The notes beneath the pieces were generated by a model. The model did no database searches and was not told the DNA's origin. It saw only the letters and a program-made list of their open reading frames with translations. A stretch of 64,000 nt of DNA from Chaetoderma sp. LZ-2023a (lineage: Eukaryota > Mollusca > Caudofoveata > Chaetodermatida > Chaetodermatidae), in contig JAVVLW010001273.1 in the NCBI GenBank assembly GCA_034401795.1, positions 1-64,000 on the forward strand, in the 5' to 3' direction. Made by a program: the position numbers and the translations under genes. This document shows, in pieces, positions 1 to 11,289 of the stretch (its first letter is position 1; each line of letters begins with the position of its first letter).

Positions 1-252
1 GATTTTTAAAGACGTTTCCTAAAATCTGCCAAAATCCAAGATGGCCGCCGGCCAAATTGGCTCCATTTGATCAAACTTGGATCCCTATGCCCTAAGGATG
101 CTTCCTGCCAAATATAATTGAAATCGGCCCAGTGGTTCTTGAGAAGTCGTTTAAAGGAAAAGTTGATGGATGGATGGACGGACGACGGACGGACACACAA
201 CGGACGGTCGCCACGGCATAAGCTCACTTGGCCTTCCAGGCCAGGTGAGCTA
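1..252 (+). repeat. Dispersed molluscan-type repeat ending in a CAGGTGAGCT hairpin
   Basis: The 3' part of a dispersed repeat found again at 32.4-33.25, 41.0-42.9 and 45.3-46.45 kb. Shared landmarks are phrases such as AAATCCAAGATGGCCG, CCTGCCAAATATAATTGAA and a GGACGGACGACGGAC-rich stretch. It closes with a near-perfect hairpin: AGCTCACTTGGCC (221-233) pairs with GGCCAGGTGAGCT (239-251), 12 of 13 positions. Short open frames here are incidental. The class of element is unknown. Confidence 0.7.
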
Positions 253-260
253 ATAATGAA

Positions 261-929
261 ATGCATTGGTAGAATAAATAGACTCCTTAAAGTTTGGTTG
301 CAAGATGGTATGGTAAAGAAAAAATACAACTAGCCAAATGGACAGATGGATGGATGAGAAGACAGTTGGTAATATGGATTAATGTACATATGGAGAGCAG
401 ACCTAATTATCTCCTGCAGTGATCCTGCTAGGAAGCTAGCAGGACTAACAGACCGTGGTCAACATGGGATCAAGATGAATTATCATGGTCAATAATGAAA
501 TGATATGAATTTAATCAGGGTGTTAAACATGCTCATCATTGCCAAACCATGGGTGATTATGGTCAGTAAAGGCATACCATGTCATACCATGCTCAGCACA
601 ATTGGTGAGTTGGTTAAACCATGCTAACACCCAGACTAGGCGACATTTCCAAAAATGTTGGTCCTAGTCTCAGAGCACACTGGTCATACCATCCACATCA
701 GCAATGCCTGGGTCATTATCATCGTGACCAACTAATTCAAATGAAACATCAGAGGCTATTCAAATCTACAAACCTCAACCAACCATGTACAGAGACGGGG
801 GGGGGCTACCACATACCAGCGGCCTACCAATCAACGCTGTTATATGACACCACACGAACTGACCAGAGTGGCGTAGCCAGTGACTGTCAATTAGTGCCAA
901 AGTTATGACCGAGATGGTCACAAAAGCTC

Positions 930-930
<1 letters not shown>
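261..930. other. No gene seen
   Basis: AT-rich sequence with imperfect reiteration of ACCATG/TGGTCA words between about 440 and 720. No protein similarity, RNA gene or complete element is recognised. Confidence 0.5.

Positions 931-1001
<71 letters not shown>
931..1001 (+). repeat. (AGT)n microsatellite, about 23 units
   Basis: Uninterrupted GTA/AGT trinucleotide run, followed by a short degenerate tail of GCAGCAGCGGTAGTA. Confidence 0.97.
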
Positions 1002-1003
<2 letters not shown>

Positions 1004-2750
1004 CAGCAGCGGTAGTACAGTTGCTGTTTTGATATTAATTATACATGGAGTATAGTATTAATTACTGTGGTGACTAGATCCATGGCAGTTTACAACAGCC
1101 ATGATGGTGGGTGTGATCATTTTCACCCATATCACCCTGTTCTCATCAGCTAGGTAATAAATTTGAAAAGCAAGCATGCTGATTCAAGTTGTTGCTGTCC
1201 TAGGACATCAGCAATTTATGCAGCAACATTAATAGAACAAAAACCTGTCATTAAATTTGAAGGACTTTAAGACAATTTATTATAATGCAGTGTGCTAAGG
1301 GTTGATCAAATACTTTTCTATTATCGTATTTTTAATATTGCCTGTATATGATTGTTGGGCAATAATTTGTGTGCAGATCTTTTGTCAGTATTTTTCCATA
1401 GTTTAATGGCTTGTGTGGCAGGTTTTTGCCTGGACCTTTCTGTATGACAATAGCCTGTGTGTAACATATGTATGAAGAATTGAGCTGGTGGTTTCTCTCC
1501 GTCAAGACTAGGGATCAGTCTGTCCTTTTGTGACCTAATCCTGGCTTCCTTACAGGCTGCATTCCTCCACAGAGAGTTGGGGCCCATGAATTCTGGTGGG
1601 ATTCTGGGGGCACCGCACACTATAGGTCTGGAGGTATCATCCTCTGCATGGTTGTCCTCTTGAATGGTAAGGCATCTCTTCTTGGAAACTGGGCTAGTGG
1701 ATGACTATAGAGTGTGGTCTGCCAAGGAATGATGACATATCATCTGTCTTTGGATGGATCCCCCACTCTGCCATTGGTATCACTAGAGCTGGTACTGTAG
1801 GCTGTGTGTGGGCAGGGACAGTCACCAGACCAACAGAAATATGCCGTGATTGCGCAATTGGTGGTAAATTGGTAGCTTAATACTCAAGATAGTCATTCCA
1901 TTGGTAAATCACCAATCACAATGCGCTAAGACTGAGATGCAAAGTTCGCCCCCACCTCCCACCATCTTGATATACATGGCAGTACAATTAATGGAGATAA
2001 ATACTGATAGTCTAACATGATCCATCAAAATCTAGTAATAGCTCATCTAGTAATATTTCCGAGTCCACTGATCTTAGGAACAGCTTGGAAAGTGATGGAA
2101 GGGTTGTTGCCTCAGCATATGGACACTGGTCTGAGCCATGGCTTTAACTTGTGGATAAGCTTTGGCTAAGAAAGATGGTAACTACGTATTTTATCTTTAT
2201 AGAAAAATATCTTATGCCATAGTATATTGTGACTCAGTCTGAATGGTTGGAAGTCTGTTTGTCTCCTCCTTTGATACTCTCTGACCTGGGTACCACGCAG
2301 GCTATCAGTACCCTCTGTGGCAGTGCCCGGGGATCAATGTGGGACACAGCACATTTAGTTTGTGGTGACCAGGCGCACCGTTTATGTTGTGTGGTGCCCA
2401 CCACAAAGGAGTCCGTGCATCGTAGTTTCATGATTACGCAGTGTGGGGTGTCATGCTGCATTAGACAGTGCCCTGAGTGGGCAAGAATGGCACCTCAGAT
2501 TGAGTAGGAGGGGGCGACAGATACCTATAGTATTTTTGAAGGGTACCTCTGGATGAAAAGGCGGGCATTTCTTCCCTTTACCAAAGGTTCCCCTGTGGTT
2601 ATGTACGAAATGTCTATAAACTGTTCCAACAGAAGGCATTGTAACTAGTCCCGACAACCATAAATCCTGACAACCATTAAACATATTCACACATATTTAG
2701 TTTCTCATCTTAGGCCTATTAATAGAATTACCATCATTTATCTGAGAGGT
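1002..2750. other. Intergenic; no gene recognised
   Basis: Several open frames under 100 codons occur on both strands (for example minus 1321-1620 and plus 2229-2507), but none shows a recognisable domain, and no splice or promoter context supports them. Positions about 1856-2035 are one copy of a duplicated segment (see 2830-3094). Confidence 0.5.
1856..2035 (+). repeat. Direct duplicate of 2830-3094, left copy
   Basis: About 110 bp from GCGCTAAGACTGAGATGCAA onward is repeated at 2978-3094 with few differences. The preceding bases contain only a remnant of the M1 foldback element (GTCATTCCATTGGTAAAT), whereas the right copy keeps most of that element. Confidence 0.8.
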
Positions 2751-2977
2751 TAAACCAATAACATCCAAGCTGGACAAAACCTGCTTCTGCAGTAGTCTTG
2801 AGACATGTCTATTTGCCGATTAAGAGATTATTCTTGAAAAATTAGCACCAAAATCATTAGTTTAATAATCAAGGTAGTCATTCCATTGGTAAATTTTCAA
2901 ATATAGTCTCCGCTTATCCTGCAAATGACATTTTCTATGAGAAAATTTAAGCTATCGTGACCAAATTTAAGGATTAA
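2751..2977. mobile_element. M1 foldback MITE, degraded copy
   Basis: Contains the M1 landmarks: a CTGCAGTAGTCTTGAGA-like arm, a short palindromic centre including GTCATTCCATTGGTAAATTT, the CTGCAAATGACATTTTCTAT arm and a GGATTAAA end. It is directly followed by the duplicated unit 2978-3094. Confidence 0.7.
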
Positions 2978-3094
2978 AGCGCTAAGACTGAGATGCAAAG
3001 TTCCCCCACCCCCACCATCTTGATATACATGGCAGTACATTTAATGGAGATAAATACTGATAGATTGACATGATCCATCAAAACCAAGTTAGAA
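2978..3094 (+). repeat. Direct duplicate of 1923-2035, right copy
   Basis: Nearly the same as 1923-2035, including the words ACCATCTTGATATACATGGC and AATGGAGATAAATACTGATA. This is a local segmental duplication of non-coding DNA. Confidence 0.85.
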
Positions 3095-3363
3095 AATAAC
3101 GAAATGTGGCAATAAGCGCAGACTCTGAAATCAATTAATCATTGGCGTCAATTGGTATGATTTAAGTAGCTCGGGACACATTGAGACTAATGGTATTCTT
3201 TTTTCGAAACGGCTTTTTCTTTTATGGATGCACTGGTATTTTAGATAAAAGGGAATTACTGTCACAGCCAAACACACTGACCATACAGTGCCAGATTAAC
3301 ATGTTCTAACTCTTTAGGCCTTGAAATTAATGTATCCCAATTTCAAGACAGCTATACAAGAAA

Positions 3364-3790
3364 CTGTTGAATACTTCAAACCTAACTTGACTGTGAGCTG
3401 TTGCTGACTATGGCAGAACTCATGATTCCAGTTTATCCATCAATTATATGACATCACAATCAACTGCGTGACGTGTAGGATGATGTCATAATCAATTATG
3501 TCATGAATGACATAGCGAAGTTCATCACGAACGTTTAATTGATGACAGACTGAAGCATTGTTGTAAGAATTCCATGTCTTTACTATTTAACAAACATTCT
3601 GTTGAGTATTTTGAAACTAATTCAACCGGGCTATGTTGTTACAGCACCCAGTCAAATTAGCTTCAAAATATTCAACAGTTTACCTGTATAGTTTTCTGGA
3701 GATTGATAGTCAGGGATTGATAGATCCCAATACAGGCAAAGTGTGGGTGGAGCTTAGCTAAAGTAAAGATAGGCAGGGCATAGATAAGAC
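3364..3790. repeat. Dispersed repeat with M2 foldback core
   Basis: The core at 3599-3678 is a foldback: TTTTGAAACTAATTCAACC on one side is mirrored by GTCAAATTAGCTTCAAAATA on the other. A half copy lies at 3364-3410. The flanks (TATGACATCACAATCAACT upstream; GGTGGAGCTTAGCTAAAG downstream) recur around 36.15-36.5 and, inverted, around 38.04-38.35 kb, so the core belongs to a larger dispersed unit. Confidence 0.7.
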
Positions 3791-4159
3791 TGGATTCCTC
3801 CATGAGCTAAACCGTGTCTTCGAATGGACCGCAGCAACAAGTGACAGACAAATTGTTTCATGATGATCTGAAATCGTGCAATATATAACATAGGACTATA
3901 CCATTGTCGTGTGGATCCCACTCCGGCCAGGAACTGTTGACAACCAGAGATGGCTGCATTACGCTCGACTGAAGAAATTTGTCCAATCAGGGAATGGAAT
4001 GTGCTGTAAAGCTGTAATTTATTCCTCCTATTCACCTGTAGCCCAGTCATGATTGTCCATCTGTTATTTTGCTCTGCGCCGATCCAGATTGTACTCAGAT
4101 AGAGGCTGGTAGATCAGTGGTGGTAGTTATTAATAGAGCTGTACCCATCAAGCATTCAT
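3791..4159. other. No gene seen
   Basis: A 98-codon minus-strand open frame (3754-4050) has no recognisable domain. The stretch separates the M2-containing repeat from a LINE remnant. Confidence 0.4.
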
Positions 4160-5430
4160 TGTCTGCATAGAAGTTTCTTGCCATCATCATCTTGAGTGTA
4201 CAGTCTTCTTCCCAGAGAATTTCTTATTATCCTTTTCGCCCTGGTCTGGAGCCTTTCACCTTTTATTAATTCCGGATCAATGTGTGTTTTAACATCACAG
4301 TTAGTTCTGTTTTTTCTTATTTTTTGTTGGTCTGATAACTTCTCGCTCTCCTCTAATCTTGTTTGTCGGTGAACCTCTGTCTCGACTATTCTTTGGTGCT
4401 GTTTATAGTCGCAGCTAGAATGAGAGCGGCGATCTGCCACTCAAGTAAACTAGAGTTATGGTGTGGTATGTCAGGCTTTCATCTACATGTAATACATACC
4501 AATTCATTTCAAGCTTCTCTCTTCTTCCGGCTGATAGGGAGAAGATAGTATGAACATTTTTTTAATGCATTTTGATAGTAAGACGCCATATTTGGGACCA
4601 TTTTTCTAAGTTGTTAGGTACTTCTTTCATCCTCCAGTTTGATGCAGTAGTGTATTCTCTTCAGATACCCATATTGCTAGATTGGTAGCATAGAGGGAGC
4701 TGTGAACTTTCTTATGAATATTTTTATCAATGTCATTTATGTATACAACAAAGATTGTCGGAGACAGGATCGACTCATCCTTGTGGCACAATGTGCTGGA
4801 TAATTTTCTTTCAGCTGAGATTGTCCTGTCATTTTCATCTTGTTGACCAGTCCTGAAGGTGGTGACTGATCCAATACTCGCTTTACTTTTAGCTTCAAGC
4901 CATCTATCAAACACCTCCTCTAAGTAAAACCATACTTCCAATGTGTGCTTTTCTTCTTCAAATGCATCTTAATTCTTTTGAACAAAATATACAACTTCTG
5001 TTGATCTGCGTTGTCTGAAGCACACTTGCTGTAGTATGATGACCTTGTTGACTAGCCATTGCTTTTGTGTGCTACTGAGCAGACTGATGGGCCTGTAAAT
5101 ACCTGGTTTGAGTCTTTATGTTCAGTACTTAGGACAATGGTGGCCTTTTTCCACATTGTTGGTACAACTCATTCATGCCAGCTCACATTTGATAAACTGT
5201 CGGGATATCTCTTCAAGCGGATATGGTCACCGGAAACGCAGTACAATTTCCTCCAATTATTCAGAGCCAATGCTGTTTCATGAAGTTTTCTGGCTCTAAA
5301 GTATTTTGTTTTCCTGGAAGATGACAACTAACCATTCCTTCTGATTATTCACAGATGGAGCTGGTTCCTGAATAGATGTAGAGTTAATCTACAGTCTCAT
5401 TGATATCTTTTCTGAATTGGGTGCTCTTCT
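4160..5430 (-). pseudogene. LINE reverse-transcriptase remnant
   Basis: Minus-strand decayed reverse transcriptase of a non-LTR retrotransposon. At 4627-4941 the frame reads LSPTIFVVYINDIDKNIHKK followed by a SLYATNLAIWVSEE segment, which is the region around the catalytic YADD box of Jockey/CR1-type LINEs; here the box reads YATN, so both catalytic Asp residues are lost. Further upstream on this strand (5.06-5.3 kb) short pieces resemble the finger region (VPTMWKKATIVL-like), spread over more than one frame. The 94-codon frame at 4156-4440 may be the C-terminal tail, but I cannot identify it. No ends, poly-A tail or target duplication are visible. Old and non-functional. Confidence 0.75.
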
Positions 5431-6674
5431 TTGGCTTTGGATGAAATTTGTCTAAATTCCCTCCCTCCCTCTCTCCATGCCTGCCTCCATGTCTGCCTGC
5501 ATCTCTCACTTTCTCTCCCTCCCTCTCACTCTCTCCTCTTCCTCCTCCGCCCCACACCCCTCTTGCTTAGGAGCCATTCTACATAATTTCCTATTCTCAT
5601 TGAAGAGCCTGCAACCACCTCCTCTCAAGAGTTTGCATGTATCTCCTCTTTAAATAGGTTTCAGGCATTTCCTTCTTATAGAGCCAGTCATATTGTTATA
5701 CAGTTTTTATGAATAGCTTATAAAGTTTTTAAGAATAACCTTTTCCTCGCCTGATGATTATATTCTATGATCAAGAGTTGTCTTCGTTGATGCTTGCGAT
5801 GAATAAAGGGCAAAAAGAACGAGCAACATAAAAAAATCTATAATAGGAGTGTCCTCTTCTTTGGAGGGGGAGGGGGGGGGGGGGGAGGGGGGAGGGAGAC
5901 AGTGGTTTTATAAGATATGTAATCTCTTGAGCCAGTTTAACTGTCTAGGCACCGGAACAGAAATTTAATCAACTCTGAACGATATGTCGATTTGAACCAC
6001 CTAGGCACATTAGCACCATTCTCTTTCTTTTGTACGCCAAAAAGCCACTTAGAGGATTTCTTGACATAGTGCACTAAAATGAGGATTCTATCGCCTCCGT
6101 TTTATTGAGATGTGATCTGGGGAGTGTAGCAATTCAAGCAGCATTCGATACTAGTTATGCAACTCATCTATCTATCTGGAAGTTCAGCTCAAGAAGGAGA
6201 AAAGAGCTTGATTGATTGTCCATGATTTCAAGCCTTTTTCCTAAATGCAGTATCAATTATTTGGGATCAATAGACATACATCGCTGGAAACGCTTTGAAA
6301 GGAAAATTGTTGTGTAATTTTCAGAACTCAGAAAACTTTCACCTTGAAACATTTTATTGAAGCAGACATTCCACTTACAGAAATATGAAATCTATTGTCT
6401 TAGCATTCAAAAATTTACAATTTATGTATGAGCGTTTGGGAGTGGAGGATATTAATAATTCATTTAGTGACCTAATCCTGCATCACTTTCCCAGTAACTT
6501 ATCATTCTCAAGTGTCAAATTGAGCCATCAATAGAATGAATCAATTTCAGGATATGCCCCACCCCATTTCTAGCTAAGCTCCAACAAATTTTTACCCTTC
6601 TTGGAATTGATATGAAACATTAAAACCTGACTTCCCAGAATCTAAATTTCAAGGTAACTAGTGTACAGCTAAAC
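5431..6674. other. Intergenic with low-complexity tracts
   Basis: Contains a pyrimidine-rich CCCTCCCTCT stretch at 5459-5570 and a G-rich tract at 5863-5899 that could form a G-quadruplex. No gene is seen. From about 6560 the sequence (TTTCTAGCTAAGCTCCA) belongs to the M2-containing dispersed repeat. Confidence 0.5.
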
Positions 6675-6764
6675 TGTGGAATATTTTAAGCAAATTTGAC
6701 TGGGGCTATGGCCTATGCCAGCAACCGCTCCCAGTCAAATTAGTTTCAAAATACTCAACAGAAT
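6675..6764. mobile_element. M2 foldback core
   Basis: GGAATATTTTAAGCAAATTTGACTG-type arm mirrored by CAGTCAAATTAGTTTCAAAA and ACTCAACAG, separated by a short loop. It matches the cores at 3.6, 19.9, 36.3 and 38.2 kb. Confidence 0.75.
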
Positions 6765-7437
6765 GGAAACAGTTAACATGTGGCATATTTGATTATGCCA
6801 TCAGATAGATGAGTGACAAATCAGATCCCTCTATATTACTGTTGCCATGGTGTAAGCCCATATATGGCACATTTTTCCAGAGGAACAAATAACCATGTTG
6901 TTACACCATTTCAAAGATTATCAGTTATCAAGCCAATCATTCAGTGTTTTAAAAAAACCTTTTTATCATGGTCTGTAGATGTACATTTCTCAAATAAGAT
7001 GACCACAATGGCCGGCTTTGGCTGGTTTGAAAATGAAATGGTTAAACATTGAATTAGAAAGCATTTTGTAGTTCTAGAGACAATGCGTGGAATAGTCATA
7101 CGTGTGTAGGTGATGCTGTAATAAATGAATTAATAATTCATACAGACTGTGTCATGAATAAAGATTGTTAATTATTAACCAGCGTATTATCATATGAAGT
7201 AATGAGGCCATCAATGCATGAAAAGACGAATTATACATAGACACATTACACAAGCGACCTCTTCACAATTATAGCATGACCAATTCAAAACAAATTTTAA
7301 TAATTCCTAAAATTTAGAATTTAAGAATAATGCGTATATATTCCATGCAATTGAATATCGAGACTCATTAGCGTACATTGAATCCTTTTAATACTACAAG
7401 ACAAATTAACAATCCTAAATATTGTATAAGAAATATT
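6765..7437. other. No gene seen
   Basis: AT-rich. One 79-codon plus-strand frame (6813-7052) has no recognisable domain. Confidence 0.4.
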
Positions 7438-7528
7438 CCATTAACTATTTTGAAACTAACGTAACTAGAATTTGTCTAAGGAAGCAAAATTTTCCAGTTA
7501 AAAAATTGTCAAAATAGTCAACAGTTTC
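7438..7528. mobile_element. M2 foldback core, diverged
   Basis: AACTATTTTGAAACTAACGT is mirrored by TTGTCAAAATAGTCAACAG. It has weaker pairing than the other copies. Confidence 0.55.
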
Positions 7529-7740
7529 TATAGTTGTGCGGTTATAATTTGAGATATTTGTTTTTTGGCGTGATAGAATGGTCTGGACACTGGTGAGAAG
7601 AGAGCTACCACTTATGATTAATAGTCAATTAACGCAAGAGAGAAATGCATTTACAATTGCTTTTCACAGACAATGTGTTATCTTCTCTTGACAAATGGGA
7701 CCTGTAAATGACGAATGTGACAATCACTAATGATGCCTAT

Positions 7741-7792
7741 ACAAACACACACACACACACGCACGCACACGTATTCACACACACACACATGC
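7741..7792 (+). repeat. (CA)n microsatellite, interrupted
   Basis: CACACACACA runs interrupted by GCACGCACACGTATT. Confidence 0.9.
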
Positions 7793-7872
7793 ACCTTAGA
7801 AGCATCAAGATTATTCTCAGTTTATAAAGGATGGTAGTTGAGCAAATTTGCCAATCAGATTTCTTTAATCCT

Positions 7873-8375
7873 TTAACCCTCAAATTTGTTCAAGAAAATT
7901 TCAATTGTCTCATATAAAATGTCCATTTGCACCAGCACAAAGAGCCTTCGACTTCGCCCTACTCGGAGCCAACAAATACAAAGCCAGGAGAGGACGTCAT
8001 TGCATAAATCTGCTAAGCGTGTTATGAGGTGACCTCAAGAAAGCAGGACTCGGTACACTCAAGTCAAGAATGGACCCGAGGAAGCCAAGGATTTCAGCTG
8101 TTGACAAGACACTGTGGGCAAAAGCAAAGAAGGACTGATTGCAGCTGTAGGATGTTTCTACTACTACAGCTGCAGAATATAGTAATCATCAGCATTTGCA
8201 GCCTATGAGAAGACTATTTTTGAAAATTTACCACTGGAATGACTGGCTCGGTTATCGAGCCAGCCATTCATGTGTGGACATTTTTCAAAAATAGTATTTT
8301 CTTGGTCTGCAAATGGACATTTCTCAAGACCAATGTTGAAGGCATTTTTGTCTGATATGAGTGTTACAGGCTTAA
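7873..8375. mobile_element. M1 foldback MITE interrupted by a LINE insertion
   Basis: The left end is TTAACCCTCAAATTTGTTCA (7873-7892). The palindromic centre (TTTACCACTGGAATGACTGG and its mirror) lies at about 8220-8300, and the right end is a GATATGAGTG-TTA-type arm. A 5'-truncated LINE occupies about 7937-8200. The bases CATTTGCA occur on both sides of that insertion and restore the M1 sequence when counted once. Confidence 0.85.
7937..8200 (+). mobile_element. 5'-truncated LINE 3' end inside M1
   Basis: About 260 bp nearly the same as 62,965-63,225, starting at the homologous CCAGCACA(A/G)AGAGCC. It encodes the C-terminal tail after the reverse transcriptase (ALLGANKYKARRGRHCINLL-like) but has an internal stop: TGA replaces the CGA (Arg) found in the other copy within GTG(T/C)TA(T/C)GAGGTGACC. 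It ends in a GCAGCTGTAG...CTACAGCTGC stem-loop and TAGTAATCATCAG tail. An 8-bp CATTTGCA duplication flanks it, as expected of target-primed insertion. Confidence 0.85.
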
Positions 8376-8971
8376 ACAAGGTCCTATTCCTGCCACAATT
8401 GAAACTTTCTCACCCTCATTAAAATCCATTTTCTAATAGAATTGACTTCATATCATCCCAACAGCTCAGGATGCCCTGAAATCTGTGGTTAATCCAAGAA
8501 AGACAATGACCAAATCAATCAATCTGATTTCTGTATTTAAGATTTAAGTAGAATAAAATGGATTATTAAAAAAATTTTTAATATCCACTATGGTTACAAA
8601 CCATATTTAGCAATCACGTTTCTCTTTTATACACAAATATCATGTCACCTCAAGCACAATTTTGTTCATATAGACCAAGCATTTCAAGAAAAGCTAGAGT
8701 CACTTATAGATGGTTAACAAATAATCAATGGACTTAGGGAAATGGATCGTCGCGAGGTCATAAGCTTACATATTACCATGAGGCGGCGCAGAAACATTGA
8801 AATCCCTCTGCTGTTTATTCACCATAATAACAGAAATTTACTCACATTCTGTGAGCCTGCTGTTGAGCAGCATTTCTTTAAATATTAATTTTTGCGAGAT
8901 TGCTTGAGAATTATATCATGCTAGAATACAATGCATGACTAATTTTCAGTTACAATAGGTTCCAAATGACT
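8376..8971. other. No gene seen
   Basis: AT-rich sequence without recognisable coding potential or element ends. Confidence 0.4.
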
Positions 8972-9086
8972 GATTTGGATATTCAAAGAATGTAAACTTG
9001 TCAACATAGTGAGAATTCACTACATGTGAAACATTCCCAAATTTTAGTTATGTTGAAAAGTTGACATTCTATTGAATATCCAAATC
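8972..9086. repeat. Foldback element, single copy in window
   Basis: GATTTGGATATTCAAAGAAT (start of arm, 8972-9008) is mirrored by the arm at 9049-9086 ending in TTGAATATCCAAATC. About 33 of 37 positions pair, around a ~40-bp loop that itself holds the palindrome TAGTGAGAATTCACTA. No target duplication is identified. Confidence 0.7.
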
Positions 9087-9458
9087 GATGATTATTCATG
9101 TGTTGTATTCTATTAAATACTCCATTGGGTCAGTTTGAATGCTTTATTCGAAGTCAGAGTTTAAAGTCATTGGCTGAAATTTCATTTGAAAGTTTTTTGT
9201 CTTTAAGAGACACTAAGATTTGTTCATCTGTTCTTAATTTTGTCCTTCCTCCATATATTCTTGGGGTCAGTTTGACAAAGGTGCGTGTAAGTTACGCCCT
9301 GCCATATAGTAGATAACAGACCAATTAGAATGCTGCATTTTACACTAAATTGCTCCACGCTAAAGGTAAGTACCCAATTGTATTTAAGGCTGTCATGACA
9401 TGTTAACCGCTACAGTTTCCTAGACTACTGCAGAAGCCATTTTTGGCCGGTTAGAGTG
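9087..9458. other. No gene; partial M1 arm at its end
   Basis: The last ~45 bases (CTGCAGAAGCCATTTTTGGC and onward) resemble the terminal arm of M1, into whose TTAA the following M3 element appears to have inserted. Confidence 0.5.
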
Positions 9459-9667
9459 TTAACCCTTACCACTCTGGTGTCATTATTCTATCTTTTACCA
9501 AGTCAATAGCAAAGAAACTGGTGTATTTTTTTCAATAATTTTGGTGGACAATGTTGCTGTCTACGACATCACAATCCTCGACCAAATTTGTCGAAAAATG
9601 AACACCAGTTCATCCTTTAATTTAGTTTGAAAATAAAAGATTTTGACACCAGAGTGGTAGGGGTTAA
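9459..9667. mobile_element. M3 foldback MITE with TTAA borders
   Basis: TTAA plus CCCTTACCACTCTGGTGTCA at the left is mirrored by TTTTGACACCAGAGTGGTAG then GGG-TTAA at the right. The centre has a CTGTCTACGACA palindrome-like core. The other copies are at 35,657-35,858 and 60,922-61,129. Confidence 0.9.
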
Positions 9668-10469
9668 ATGGTTAAAGAAATTCTGCCATTGGTGTCTAAT
9701 AAAGCACATCATGTTCAAAGTTCTAACGGAAATTACGATGTGTAAGGTAAACTTAAGTTATAAGCGGGAGAGAAACTATGCTCTAAATTATACCTAATCA
9801 GGTCTCAGATTTATAAATATCTTCTTCAGTACTTAATGTTGGATTATAGTTAATTTCCTCATATCACTTCACAGCGTGAGTTTCTGAGTGCTTTAATCAT
9901 ATTGATTGTACAGACATGAGACAGTCATTAGTTTGACGTTGACATTACTAAATAAGGAGAAACCATCCTGTCAAAAATGGTAATATGAGCAATGGTAAAA
10001 ATAGACACAGTACAAAATTTATTTATTTGAGAACAATTTGTCTAAGTATGGCACCTAAGACAAATTATCCTCAAAGTATGGTAAGTAATAACATTGGTCT
10101 ATGTAAACTAAATGATTAAGGACAGACTGGGAATGAAGTGGATAAGTGTCTGGTTTGTTAACAAGGATTGTAAATCAGGCCAGCAGACTTGGGAGATATG
10201 TGGAATTATAAACCCCAGGATCACTTAAGTCTATATGATAGATAGTGAATGACAAGCTTGATCGCTACCTATATACATACAAGTTCATGTGTTTGTCTGA
10301 CTGTTCAAGTGTGTCGCGAATGGATGTAACAAATTGGAAATAAATGATCTTCAAAGCCATTTAGTGACCAGGCCAGCATCTGGAAAGCTTGAGAAAGCCA
10401 ATATCACCAGGTCAGTGGTAACTTATTATATTCTTCCGATCAGCTGCAAATAGGCATTTCATGTTTTAA
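9668..10469. other. No gene seen
   Basis: AT-rich intergenic sequence. A short near-mirror around 10,028-10,075 (ACAATTTGTCT / AGACAAATT) is the only structure noticed. Confidence 0.4.
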
Positions 10470-10587
10470 AACCCCCAACAGAAACCCCCCCCCCTTTAGT
10501 GGGTTGGTCTGTAGTTTTATTAACCACTATAAAAACATACTTACCATTCAATCACTACTTGCTAAATCAAATATCTGCATTTAGCTA

Positions 10588-10796
10588 TCAGAATAAGATT
10601 TTTATGCTCGCTTACACTCTTCCTAATGCCAATACCATCACCATGTCAACACTCAACCAGGCTTCTGGTAGAGGGACCCCCTGCATTAGCCTCACAACAG
10701 ACTGGCACCAGTCTGTACTCACTCCTTGGTGATGCCTGTCACTAAGCACGCCCGCGCATGCGCAGTAGGTCCCAAATATGAAAACTGATCCACTTT
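10588..10796. repeat. DIRS A inverted terminal repeat, left
   Basis: Reverse complement of 18,061-18,270 with high identity. Both carry a GCGCATGCGC palindrome and the GGAGTGAGTACAGACTGGTG word (in opposite orientation). Outside it, 10,470-10,587 is complementary to the internal complementary region. Confidence 0.9.
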
Positions 10797-10867
10797 TCTA
10801 TATTTAAGTGCCATATAGCCAGAATAGATTCTCAAATCAATACTCTGTGGGGTGGCTGAGGCCGGGT

Positions 10868-11003
10868 CATAGTGATTGAACGGCAAGTATGTTTTTATAG
10901 TGGTTAATAAAACTACAGACCAACCCACTAAAGGGGGTCTGTTGGGGGTTGTTATTACACCACAAAAACATCTTGACCGTTCAATCACTACTTGCTAAAC
11001 CCG
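10868..11003. repeat. DIRS A internal complementary region
   Basis: The first half is the reverse complement of the element's left outer end (10,499-10,563; AGTGGTTAATAAAACTACAG). The second half (GGTTGTTATTACACCACAAA onward) is the reverse complement of the right outer end as preserved in copy B (30,110-30,162). In DIRS elements this region is thought to template the joining of the ends into a circular intermediate. Confidence 0.85.
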
Positions 11004-11289
11004 TAGATTTGGTCAGTGCCCCGCTGTGAGCCCTTGGTGGGAGGAGATTTGAGAATCCATATGCAAGGATAAAAATCAAACAAAACATAACCAAATGTTA
11101 ATAACATAACATAATGCTGCAACTTAACCAATCACACAGTGATTATCAAATAAGTAAAACTTTAAACTTAAAGAAATAAATAAAAGCCAAAGAACAACTC
11201 TCACCATTACACGCAGATGCACGGTCCTAACGAAAATGGTGGGATGTGTTTCGTAAATGGTCTTCAGCCTTTTAAGTTAAAATCGTAAT

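Noticed and set aside
219-252. Helitron 3' end (hairpin plus CTAA)
   Set aside because: The hairpin runs directly into CTAA, whereas Helitrons normally leave about ten bases between them, and no consistent TC start or insertion between A and T was found.
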